Origin: Heterostelium multicystogenum | Taxonomy: Eukaryota; Evosea; Eumycetozoa; Acytosteliales; Acytosteliaceae | NCBI GenBank assembly: GCA_003667245.1 | Contig: RCNN01000418.1 | Coordinates: 1-12,166, forward strand | Direction of reading: 5' to 3' | Length of the DNA stretch: 12,166 nt | In this document: piece after piece, positions 1 through 10,571 of the stretch | How positions within the stretch are numbered: position 1 is the stretch's first letter | Layout of the letters: each line of letters begins with the position of its first letter | Notes under the pieces: generated by a model | Database searches by the model: none | The model's input: the letters and a program-made list of their open reading frames with translations, nothing else | Told to the model about the DNA's origin: nothing | Translations under genes and position numbers: made by a program

Positions 1-3068
<3,068 letters not shown>

Positions 3069-3165
3069 ATTTAGTTCAGTTTAATTCTCTGGTATACTGG
3101 TAATTCTAGATTAAAACTTTATCATTTGATAATTTTGCTTTGCATATGATAATTATTATGATTGT

Positions 3166-3206
3166 GATGTTGGATGTTGGATGTTGGATGTTGAATGTTG
3201 AATGTT
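3166..3206. repeat. Imperfect 7-bp tandem repeat (GATGTTG)n
   Basis: About four GATGTTG units are followed by two GAATGTT variants, about 41 bp in all, in the 5' flank of the ABCC gene. It is a simple-sequence tract. Confidence 0.9.
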
Positions 3207-3629
3207 ATGATGATTATGGTAATATTATATTAAGATGTTGTAATGATATTATTATTATTAGTAGTATTATATATATCTAAATAGTAAGATTTAGATTTGT
3301 ATTAAAGTAAGAAATGTGAACGACGGATGCAAGAATCCTTTATTTTTTCCCAAAATGTAATCTTTTTTAATTGGCAAAATAATACTCTAACATTCAAATT
3401 GAAACGGTGTGTTGTAGGTGCTGTTTGATTTGTTTGATATGTTTGTTTGCTGTCTAACTTATTAATTGGTGTGTAGTGGGTGGATGGATGAGGGGGTTTG
3501 CTGATCTAACTATTTAATAAAATCTAATCAAAAATAATAATAGATCTATTATAATAAATAATAAATTAAACTTATAAACGAACTTGCTACTACTTATATT
3601 AATCAATTAATCAATGTTCAAATATATAG

Positions 3630-3651
3630 ATATATATATATATATATATAT
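3630..3651. repeat. (AT)11 microsatellite
   Basis: Eleven uninterrupted AT dinucleotides within AT-rich spacer. The tract is self-complementary and likely length-variable. Confidence 0.95.
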
Positions 3652-4220
3652 CAATATTATATATCTTGTTATTATTACTATTATAATTATATATTTGCTT
3701 GATTACTTATTTGTTTAAAGTTAAAATTTAAAAAGAATGACATTCACAGTGTTTGTTGCATATGAATAAATAGCATAGGAGCTTTCATTGTCATTTTTTT
3801 GATTGAGTAGTACCAAAAATTAAACAGACCATTTATGATGCTGATGGTTTGGTTTGCGTTTAAAATGAATAGATTGGCAGGGGTGGAATCCTTAGAAATC
3901 CCCCATGTATTGCACTGGAGAAAAAGAAGCAGCCTCATCTGCGCCGATTTTGTGAATTTAAGAAGAAAAATGTAATTTGTTGTAGAATTGAATAAATTGA
4001 TCAAGCAGCTATGTTTTATTTTTTGCTTTGTCTAAAATACGACAATGTCATGACTTTGCAGTTGTCAGTATTGATACAAAAAAGCAATCTTGGTTTGGTA
4101 ATTGTAACCCTTGATTAATTCTCATCTCATCATTTCATTAATGTTAATGTGATAATGCATTTGCAAGCTTACATGTTTTATAATTTTACTATCGACGTAT
4201 GGTTTCTAGGAAATACCTAA

Positions 4221-4245
4221 GATTGAATGCATGTATGCAACAATC
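4221..4245. repeat. Imperfect palindrome
   Basis: GATTG at the left pairs with CAATC at the right, and inside that TGCAT pairs with ATGCA, with a small mismatch between the two arms. This makes a potential hairpin of about 10 bp in the spacer. No function is implied by position; it is some 375 bp upstream of the plus-strand gene. Confidence 0.5.
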
Positions 4246-4406
4246 TAATCAATTAATGATACCCTTTAATGACCCATGCATTCATAGATAACAGATAAAC
4301 CAATATTGGTTTTAAGAAATATTGCAATGATGCACTGCCGCCACTTACTTCTTTAATTCTTACTTACATGTACCAACAAATAAATAACAGAGATCCTCTG
4401 ATAGCT

Positions 4407-4424
4407 TCTATCTATCTATCTATC
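4407..4424. repeat. (TCTA)4.5 microsatellite
   Basis: Four and a half perfect tetranucleotide units in spacer DNA, about 200 bp upstream of the plus-strand gene. Confidence 0.9.
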
Positions 4425-4619
4425 GATTACTTTGAGTCTGAGCTAAGCATAGCAATCACATAGCATAGCAACTAAATATGCGGGGTCAAGTCAACGCATC
4501 AAGTTCATTTAATTTAAAAAAGAAATGAAAACAGGGGAACATATTCAAAAAAGTTGATGACATCCCAATCATGATGGTTCATTTTCATGTTCATAATTAA
4601 TTAAAACAGATAAATTAAA

Positions 4620-5222
4620 ATGATGATGAAGATGAATACTATCTTATTGGCTGCAGTGTTGTTGTTGGTCTCATTGACTTTGGTATCATCTGAAACAAAG
4701 GAGTTTATGATCAAACCAAGCACTACTACAGAAACTGTTGTTGTAGAGAAAGTAAGTCGATATATATATTATATTACGATTGTTGTTTGTTGTACAACTT
4801 TGAATTTATTTGGCTAATAAACAATAATGTTGTTGTTGATCTATGATTACTACTATCAATATTATTATTATCTAGGGTAATTATAAATGTAGTTTCTCCT
4901 ACAAGTGTAGTGGTGGATCAAGTGAGAAATGGTCGATGGAAATTCTTACTGATGGTGACCCAACTTGTATGATTGGTCGTCAATCAAGCTATCTCATCTT
5001 CAAGGATTTCAGTGCATCATTTACCAACGGTGAAAAAGAGTTTCACTAGTTCCGACGTTATGGACAGCCAAGGTTCATTGTTGATTGGTGATACATACAA
5101 AGTCGAAAACAAACAGCGTAAGTATCAATCAATCAATGTATTAAATTAACGATAATGTCTCACCCATCACTAATGCAACAATTGCATTTCAATGTATAGT
5201 TGTACAAACAGTAAAATTTTGA
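4620..5222 (+). CDS. Small secreted protein, unknown function, three exons
   Basis: Three exons (4620-4751, 4876-5117, 5200-5222) give about 131 residues. The start is the first of several closely spaced ATGs; residues 1-25 form a clear signal peptide (basic start, then ILLAAVLLLVSLTLVSS, cut before or near ETKEF). The mature part is short, with Cys in YKCSFSYKCSGGSS and DPTCMIG, and ends KQLVQTVKF with no GPI-type tail. It resembles the many small lineage-specific secreted proteins of dictyostelids, but I recognise no named family. One break: a TTT at 5041-5043 carries one T too many, producing a premature TAG right after; with TT the frame continues EFTSSDVMDSQGSLL to the second intron. Convergent with the nucleoporin gene, 113 bp between stops. 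Gene existence is well supported; function unknown. Confidence 0.75.
4752..4875 (+). other. Intron 1 of the small secreted-protein gene
   Basis: A 124-bp AT-rich phase-0 intron with GTAAGT at the 5' end and ATCTAG at the 3' end. It joins VVVEK to GNYKCSF. Reading through it gives a stop after about 20 codons. Confidence 0.85.
5118..5199 (+). other. Intron 2 of the small secreted-protein gene
   Basis: An 82-bp intron with GTAAGT at the 5' end and TGTATAG at the 3' end. It splits a Leu codon (C|TT) and leaves a seven-codon terminal exon ending in TGA at 5220-5222. Confidence 0.75.
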
Positions 5223-5257
5223 AGGTAACTTGGGTCTTATTAGTATGTCAATGGCCA

Positions 5258-5263
5258 AATAAA
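5258..5263 (+). promoter_or_regulatory. AATAAA polyadenylation signal, plus-strand gene
   Basis: A canonical AATAAA hexamer 36 bp after the stop of the secreted-protein gene, in AT-rich 3' flank. Confidence 0.6.
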
Positions 5264-5305
5264 TTATTACTACTTCAATAATGTCAATCAATCAATCAGC
5301 TATGT

Positions 5306-5311
5306 TTTATT
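5306..5311 (-). promoter_or_regulatory. AATAAA polyadenylation signal, nucleoporin gene
   Basis: TTTATT on the plus strand reads AATAAA on the minus strand, 25 bp beyond the nucleoporin stop codon. Together with the opposing signal at 5258 it fits two closely convergent transcripts. Confidence 0.6.
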
Positions 5312-5335
5312 AATCTTTATAAGAGGTGCATTGTT

Positions 5336-7510
5336 TTAGTCATTAACCTCGCTTGGATGATTTCTTTTTGGATGAGTTGGTGGATGAGGTGGGACGATGA
5401 TAGTCCTCGCGCCGTCACTTATTGAAAATCCACTGGTACTCTGACCGAGCGATGCACCAGTAAGCTGCGGTGTTTGTGGAGTGAATAGACTGGATGAAGT
5501 CGATCTTAGTGAGGGGGTTTGTGATCCGAGGGGACTGACTGTTGTGGAGAGTGAGCTAGTTGTTCCTCCAAGCGAACCAAGCGAACCAAGTGATGAAGTT
5601 GTACTTCCTAGTGAACCAAGTGAGCTGAGAGAACCTAGTGATGATGTTGAGCCTAGAGATGATGTTGTCGATCCAAAGGAACCTAGAGATCCAAGTGAAG
5701 ATGTTCCCGAGGCCGGAGTGGTTCCTCCTAAAGAATTGGTGGCACCTGTATTTCCAAACAACGAAGTTGAAGCTGTTGCTGGTTGTGGCGGTGCTTGTAC
5801 CAAATGCGCCTAGACCACTTGAATTTCCAAACAAAGATGTTGATGGTGTTTGAGTGGACGGAGTTGACGTCAGAGATAGTGTTGGCATTGTCGAGCTTGT
5901 TAAGCTAGGTGTTGGTGAAGCTTGAATAGTTGAGGGCACACAAACACAGATGATTGAGATGAGTAGCCATTATAGTTGTTGTTGGGCTTATAGACTGAGC
6001 TGTAAGGAGCGGGCAAAGCAGGGTCGTCTCTGGACGAGTCCGATTTGCTTTCTCTTTGGGAAAGGGTTGAAATTGTCGTTGTAATACTTCTTTTTAAATG
6101 CTAGATAGTCGCGTTTCAATTTCTCCAGGTCATTGGTCAGACCATCCATTACGACTGCCAAGTTTCTCAATACATTCTGATTGGTCTGTAGTGTTGATAC
6201 AAAAGCTAATGAATTGTCGAATAATAAGTAGTTAGTTGCAACAGGAAGAGGAGTACGTACTCTACTCGTAATAAGCTACATACATTCTTGGAAGGTTAGG
6301 TTTGAATTGTATTCTTCTAAGATTTGATGGTGCAATGGAATTTATCGTTTGATAGAGCCTATCGATCTTTGTCATAAAGTGCTCGACAATCTCCTCCATT
6401 TCACGCGATGGCAAAGGATTTGAATAGGGTGAAACAAGTCCAACCGATAGCAAATGATATTGCTCTCCAATCGATGAAAGTGGTTTAGATGACTGTTCTC
6501 TTTAAATGGTTGAATGATTGAATGTAGTGATTGAAATTATTGTTTAAGCTCTCTAGTTTCTATTATACGATAGGTAGATGTAGATAGATTGTATATTGAT
6601 TGTTTGTTAGTATAATTATATAGAATCTATTAATATATCTATATAGATAGATCGATTGATATTACAATGATTACTTACAATATGTATTTGTTGTATTAGC
6701 TTTGGTAGTTTATCGAGTTTCTCATCATATGCTGAGAATGACTTCATCAAAGAGTTATTATTGATAATCATTTTACTAAAGAAAGATTAGTTAGTTTGTC
6801 AGTATAAATTGAGTATATAGTCTTTGTCTATATTGTTGCTTACTGTAATCTTAAACATTCTTGCTTTAGTGCTGGTGATAGATCTGCATATTTGGTAGAT
6901 AAGTTATATGGTGATACTTGTTGTATTTGCTGTTGTGGTTGTGGGAATAGAGATGACTGGGCTTGTGAGCCAAATGTACCTTGAGAGCCTAGTGAACCTA
7001 ATGATCCTAATGATCCTAATGATGATCCTTGTGAGCCAAGTGAAGTTGCCTGTGAGCCTAACGAACCCAATGATGATCCTTGTGAACCTAATGAGCCCAG
7101 TGAGCCCAACGAACCTGTATTTCCAAACAATGAGGTTTCCACCAGTAGTTTGTGTATTTGTTCCAAACAATGAGGTTCCACCAGTTGCTGCAGCTGGAGT
7201 AGTCGAACCAAACAAAGATGTTCCACCGGTGGTTGCAGCTGGAGTAGTCGAACCAAACAGTGAAGATCCTCCAGTTGTTGATGGAGTAGTTGTTCCAAAC
7301 AGTGAAGATCCACCGGTGGTTGCAGCTGGAGTAGTCGAACCAAATAGTGAAGACCCACCAGTGGTTGCAGCTGGAGTAGTCGAACCAAACAAAGAGGTTC
7401 CGCTTGTTGCAGCTGGAGTAGTCGAAACCAAACAAAGATGTTCCACCGGTGGTTGCAGCTGGAGTAGTCGAACCAAACAACGATGTTCCAGTTGTACCAC
7501 TACCAAACAT
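5336..7510 (-). CDS. nup58: FG nucleoporin, Nup58/Nup49 type, four exons
   Basis: Central-channel nucleoporin, expected to pair with Nup62 and Nup54 in the pore transport barrier. Start at 7510 (MFGSGTTGTSLFG). About 600 residues: an N-terminal block of SLFGSTTPAATTGG units, a long SLG/SQG-rich stretch, then a non-repetitive alpha-helical core (SPALKQECLRL, MEEIVEHFMTKIDRLYQTI, LTNDLEKLKRDYLAFKKKYY), then a second SLFGN/SLG-rich tail ending at 5336. FG-coil-FG order and the core resemble metazoan Nup58, notably its 'QYLGYRKMFLGD' helix and the preceding PxxYF-type region. Introns at 6776-6843, 6493-6678 and 6186-6279. Breaks: +1 at 7425-7427, 7136-7138, 6049-6051 and 5802-5804; -1 near 5939-5943, where restoring a G recreates an FG motif. 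Nup62 or Nup54 are less likely because the coil region is short and flanked by repeats on both sides. Confidence 0.75.
5545..5720 (-). repeat. SLG-rich coding repeat, C-terminal tail of nucleoporin
   Basis: Minus-strand tract of SLGSLGS, STTSSLGS and GGTTSSLS motifs with one FG (GSFGSTT). It mirrors the N-terminal SLG block on the other side of the coiled-coil core. Confidence 0.85.
6186..6279 (-). other. Intron 3 of the nucleoporin gene
   Basis: The best phase-consistent choice is GTAGCT to CTACAG (94 bp), joining PNLPRMY to TNQNVLRNLAVVMDG. A stronger donor GTATGT lies 4 bp earlier but needs a different acceptor or an unseen indel, so the exact boundaries are uncertain. Confidence 0.5.
6493..6678 (-). 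other. Intron 2 of the nucleoporin gene
   Basis: A 186-bp intron from GTAAGT to AACAG, phase 0, joining KLIQQIHI to SSKPLSSIGEQYH. It is the longest intron here and contains many TAGA/TCTA tetranucleotides. A nearer AG at TTTAAAG would put the next exon out of frame. Confidence 0.65.
6776..6843 (-). other. Intron 1 of the nucleoporin gene
   Basis: A 68-bp intron, GTAAGC to CTTTAG, splitting a His codon (CA|T) so that ...QECLRL-H joins KMIINNNSLMKSF. Reading straight on would stop after one codon. Confidence 0.75.
6955..7120 (-). repeat. SLG/SQG-rich coding repeat, N-terminal half of nucleoporin
   Basis: Minus-strand codons for repeated GSLGSLGSQGSS motifs follow directly on the SLFG units and run to FGSQAQSSLFPQPQQQ. 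The repeat is dominated by LG rather than FG dipeptides. Confidence 0.85.
7131..7503 (-). repeat. 45-bp tandem coding repeats (SLFG units)
   Basis: About eight copies of a 45-bp unit encoding SLFGSTTPAATTGG(T/S), slightly degenerate and with two shorter units. These are the FG repeats of the nucleoporin, not a separate element. Sequence identity between units is high, suggesting recent expansion or gene conversion. Confidence 0.9.
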
Positions 7511-7694
7511 CTTGACGAATACTAAAATCCAACCTTTATAGATTTATAATTAGAGAAATATCCAATATCGAGTTTATAAACGAAACTTTTCTCAGGTGGG
7601 TACTCTGCATAAACTTGTCTACTGATCAAAATCAAAAATTTTAATTTTGAACTGCTCAAAATAGTAAAGCGCGCAAATTTTACAATATTAGTTT

Positions 7695-7806
7695 GATTGC
7701 ATTTCTTTGGGACTGTTTAGTCGGGCAACCACCAATTGATCAACAAATAATATGGTATTGTATCAATATATAAAGATTGACATTAACAGGATTTGTAGGT
7801 TGTTAA
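7695..7806 (-). pseudogene. Relic A: truncated 5' end of the F-box family gene
   Basis: On the minus strand this stretch aligns with relic B (8442-8537) and with the 5' part of the intact F-box/LRR gene (about 10140-10214). Shared stretches include ACAACCTACAAAT, CAATACCATAT and CCCAAAGAAATGCAA. It starts with an ATG at 7783 (MSIFI) but is frame-broken after six codons; a DQLVVARL...SPKEMQ sequence can be read in pieces, parallel to DLVVAGRTVPKEC of the intact gene. Homology stops abruptly after the NSPKEMQ part, so it is a fragment left after duplication or unequal exchange, not a gene. Confidence 0.55.
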
Positions 7807-7810
7807 ATAT

Positions 7811-7842
7811 GTAAATCAAAACAACAACAAAGAATATCATAT
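7811..7842 (+). repeat. Inverted repeat, left copy (pairs with 8541-8572)
   Basis: Bases 7817-7840 are the exact reverse complement of 8542-8565 (24 of 24), and similarity extends a few bases on both sides with single mismatches. The copy sits directly beside relic A, in what would be its upstream flank. Confidence 0.9.
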
Positions 7843-8083
7843 TGATTAAGTGGTTGTGATATCATAGTTATATGATCATCAGACCATTTTTAATTCAAAA
7901 AATAGACTTCAGATGTAAGGGTGTAACAAACATTGTAATTACATTCTCATGAGATTCAAAGTCAATGACAATACACCAACAATAGTATTATAATTCCTCT
8001 TATGATCCCTCAAATTGTTAAAACAGATATTTTGGTTTAATTGAGAAAACAATGTGTTTTTGACAAGAAAAAAGTGATGGATG

Positions 8084-8308
8084 TTAAATTTTTGTAACTG
8101 TGGTAGCATTATCACCTCCATTTTCAATATCTGCATCTTCATCTACATCATCTTTACGAGTATCACTATCATCTCCACCATCTCCACCTTCCTCATTATC
8201 TACATTATCTTCTACATTATTATCTCTTTTATGATGTTCATTCATGGATTGGAATTTGATGTTGAAACTTATGATTGTGAACGTGCACCCTCTGTATGCA
8301 TTGTTCAA
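8084..8308 (-). CDS. Doubtful acidic ORF, 74 codons
   Basis: An open frame starting MNNAYRGCTFTIIS with a C-terminal half rich in Asp, Glu, Gly and Asn (NNVEDNVDNEEGGDGGDD, then DDVDEDADIENGG), ending ATTVTKI. Acidic low-complexity tails are common in dictyostelid proteins, and the GAT/GAA codon pattern favours this strand over the overlapping plus-strand frame at 8081-8386, whose Ile/Phe-rich start is what reversed GAT codons give. I see no domain, no intron signals and no homology with the neighbours. It may be a short hypothetical gene, the end of a broken gene, or chance. Confidence 0.3.
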   Translation of the reverse strand: MNNAYRGCTFTIISFNIKFQSMNEHHKRDNNVEDNVDNEEGGDGGDDSDTRKDDVDEDADIENGGDNATTVTKI

Positions 8309-8441
8309 GTGGTAGTTGAGATTATTCTGGATGATTTAAGATACCATCTGAGTTACAATAGTAATGTTTTATATTGTAGTGATTGAATATAAAGCTTGTT
8401 GCTGTGAATTTGTTTTTTATCTCCTCCATAGAAACAAAGAG

Positions 8442-8537
8442 TTATGTGTATTTCTTTGGGAGTCGTTCCACCAACTGATCAATGATATGGTATTGTAGCA
8501 ATATGAAGATTGGCATTAATAGTATTTGTAGGTTGTG
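8442..8537 (-). pseudogene. Relic B: truncated 5' end of the F-box family gene
   Basis: A minus-strand ATG at 8516 opens a 24-codon frame, MPIFILLQYHIIDQLVERLP, ended by TAA at 8442-8444. The upstream 20 bp also match relic A, so the duplicated unit includes 5' flank. YHIID matches the intact gene at about 10180-10190. After the LPKKYT end there is no further similarity to the F-box gene. Its shortness and abrupt loss of homology mark it as a relic; a true microprotein is possible but unsupported. Confidence 0.5.
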
Positions 8538-8540
8538 CAA

Positions 8541-8572
8541 AATGATATTCTTTGTTGTTGTTTTGGTTTACA
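8541..8572 (-). repeat. Inverted repeat, right copy (pairs with 7811-7842)
   Basis: This copy lies directly beside relic B at the position the left copy has beside relic A, but in opposite orientation. The two copies are about 700 bp apart and flank the acidic ORF and relic B. Confidence 0.9.
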
Positions 8573-8653
8573 AATTGATAGGTATAAAATATATTTTAGA
8601 TAAAGTTAACAGACAATAATATGATATTTGTTGTTATTTATAATATTGGTATT

Positions 8654-10211
8654 CTAATGACTCCATTCCTGGACTTCCTTGACATAGATTTCGTGTTCAG
8701 TTCTAATAAGGTTCATGCTGTTCTGAAAACCTTTGACTTTACCTGATCTCGGTGGGTCGAATTCATAAGCCTGATAAAAAACAAATTTCAACTTGTAGTT
8801 GTTAGAGAACCTAGATTCCAAGTCCTTGATGATGGTTTGATTGTTATCAATAAATCCAACAAGCACAGTGATTCTTGATAGATATATTTTTAAATTTAGA
8901 CTGATTATCTCAAGAGTTGTGTTTTGTGGCAACATCTGTGATACCTGAATGAATTGATCGGTATTAAGTTGTGAGAGTGTGAGATGTTTGATTGTGTTGT
9001 TCGATGACATCATTGAAAAGAATGATTCATCAAAGAATTCGACTTGATATTGACAATCTGGTCAGTGTGTTGTTTGATGAAAGTGATTGTGTAAAGTTGT
9101 CTGATACAATCTTCAAAATTGATGGATCCTGTATTCTGTGTTCAGTGCATATGTTTTTTTAACTTCATCTTCTTCAGTGTCTTGTTGGTTGAGAGGCCAT
9201 CACAAAACTCTGCCCAATCATCGAGTCGACTGTTATAATTGGCAATAGGTATTAATTCATAATCACAATTGAAAATACTGCAGAGGCAATCATAATCTTC
9301 TGCAGTAATGATTTCATTATCGCTATCATCTATAATCTTACGGCCAAGATATCCAAGAACGACCCTTGATTGGAATGATTCAAGATGATTCATTGAAAAT
9401 CATTTTCAATTCATCTATAGTAGTAAAAGTCATGCCCCATAAATACTTATTGATTTGATTGATTTGATTTTGAAGTACTCATGGTATGAGAAATGTTCAA
9501 ATCCATTACTATGACCTCCGTTATCTGTTTCAAAATAAGCATTGTTCACTCGCCATCTGTCAATTGCATTATCACAAATAAAGTACTGAGGAAATGGTAA
9601 TTGTAATAAATTTTCAGTAATGAGATGAACTGATTCAATCACTGATTCATCGATATCTTTGATCGATATGCGTTGATTGATTTTCTTGAAGATTGAGTTG
9701 TCAATGTATAGAGTCAAAATGAGCAATTTGTTTTTGTGCAATAAATCTCTCTTATGAGTGGTTCGTTTGTCGTCGCAATGTGAAGTCTTTTAATGTTGAT
9801 GCACATGGAAATGAACTGAATCGTGTCTGAAGCTATGAACTTTTTCTAAAACACTCCTTTGCTTTAGTTTTGGGAAGATGTGTGATGTTTTCGAATCGGA
9901 AGAGTGAATATTGATTGGAGAGAATATTAAAACACATAGCTATTAATTTTGTCTTTACTGGTTTGGGTCAGTTTAGGAAGGAATGAGCATTGGTAGAGAG
10001 ATACGATGAAGTGATTGCAATGATTCTTTGAGATGCAGTTGAACCATTCTTTGCAGACCAATGCAAGATCGATGATATCTTTTCCTAACTTATTGATCAT
10101 ATTATTTGTTTGAAAAGCTATGGCATTCTTTTTGATTAATTTGCATTCCTTTGGAACTGTTCGACCTGCTACAACCAGATCAATGATATGGTATGTATTA
10201 ATGTATGAAGT
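8654..10211 (-). CDS. F-box / leucine-rich-repeat-like protein, frame-broken
   Basis: Probable substrate adaptor of an SCF-type ubiquitin ligase. The N-terminal part reads DIIDLALVCKEWFNCISKNH (near 10030-10085), the usual second half of an F-box. Next comes a long leucine/isoleucine-rich region with spaced LRR-like strands (INIKRLHIATT, IKSISIYG, LSTNKTLKKMKLK, SSNNTLTRLSISS, MSSNNTIKHLTLSQL, PQNTTLEIISLNLK), ending ...YVKEVQEWSH at 8654. About 515 residues, typical of large dictyostelid F-box/LRR families. The start is uncertain: the frame is open from about 10211, but the first in-frame ATG is at 10100, inside or just before the F-box; relic B suggests the original start lay near 10210. 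Breaks: +1 near 9939-9945, 9388-9394, 9154-9160 and 9036-9039; -1 at 9841-9845, near 9751-9756 and at 9435-9438. The ligand is unknown. Confidence 0.62.
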
Positions 10212-10214
10212 TTA

Positions 10215-10571
10215 ACTTTCGAATTATTTGTAGTATGTGACATCATTAAAAACTACAAACTAAATGTGAAAATCTGAAATATTGGTAATGACCATCAGAG
10301 AGATATCTGACTTAATCATAAATATTCTCTTGACATTGATCAGGATTGTTTTAGTTTTCACCATTAAAAAAAAAAACTAAATTTGTTGTTATATTAATTA
10401 ATTATCATATGTAGAAGTTAATTTTAAATATTATATGTAGTCATATTGTATTCAAATATATTTGTAATAAATAATGTTTGGGGCAAATACACTTTATTTA
10501 ATTCTTAAAAGCAAATAGAAGAATCTGATAGAAAGAGTCCCAGTCTAAAGGGAATATTGATAATATTTAGT
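10215..10571. other. AT-rich spacer between the F-box and PhyH genes
   Basis: This 357-bp region contains the 5' flank of the F-box gene and the 3' flank of the PhyH gene. A 9-bp inverted repeat (TTTAGTTTT near 10350 and AAAACTAAA near 10373-10381) could form an AT-rich hairpin beside an A11-type run. I see no gene here. Confidence 0.6.
10493..10498 (-). promoter_or_regulatory. AATAAA polyadenylation signal, PhyH gene
   Basis: TTTATT on the plus strand reads AATAAA on the minus strand, about 74 bp past the PhyH stop codon. It is the only canonical hexamer in that 3' flank. Confidence 0.5.

Larger units (their letters stand above)
3069..4619. other. Divergent AT-rich spacer without a convincing gene
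   Basis: This 1.55-kb region separates the start codons of the ABCC gene (minus) and the small secreted-protein gene (plus), so it must hold both promoters. It contains a 7-bp tandem repeat, an AT dinucleotide tract, a TCTA tract and an imperfect palindrome, listed separately. A minus-strand open frame of 86 codons at 3744-4004 shows no recognisable domain, and its composition resembles translated spacer. A locally GC-richer island at about 3866-3955 could be a noncoding RNA, but I could not match it to any known RNA. Confidence 0.6.
7511..8653. other. Spacer upstream of the nucleoporin gene, with F-box gene relics
   Basis: About 1.1 kb between the nucleoporin start and the stop of the F-box/LRR gene. 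The first 180 bp are AT-rich and presumably the nucleoporin promoter, including a near-palindrome around 7634-7652. The rest holds relic A, relic B, the inverted-repeat pair and the doubtful acidic ORF, each listed separately. Nothing else is recognisable. Confidence 0.6.

Noticed and set aside
3744..4004. 86-codon minus-strand open frame
   Set aside because: No domain, signal or conservation clue; its composition fits translated AT-rich spacer, and only the internal GC island is notable.
5481..5813. 110-codon plus-strand open frame rich in EPS/EPR repeats
   Set aside because: Shadow of the SLG-rich nucleoporin tail on the opposite strand.
7131..7503. Regularly spaced repeats that could suggest a CRISPR array or satellite
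   Set aside because: The 45-bp period is in frame, has no unique spacers, and encodes nucleoporin FG repeats in a eukaryotic gene.
6908..7525. 205-codon plus-strand open frame
   Set aside because: It is antisense to the FG and SLG repeats. Its Val/Pro/Glu repeat pattern is just the reverse complement of the SLFGSTTPAATTGG units, and the minus strand has homology, introns and a start.
9434..9442. CCCCATAA motif resembling the dictyostelid upstream element of small RNA genes
   Set aside because: It lies inside the coding region of the F-box/LRR gene, and no class I RNA or snRNA-like sequence follows at the expected distance.
9493..9503. GTTCAAATCC, similar to a tRNA B box
   Set aside because: It is inside F-box/LRR coding sequence with no matching A box or acceptor-stem pairing around it.
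10349..10381. AT-rich hairpin as a transcription terminator
   Set aside because: Eukaryotic context with no polymerase III gene adjacent; simple A and T runs in this spacer make such pairings likely by chance.
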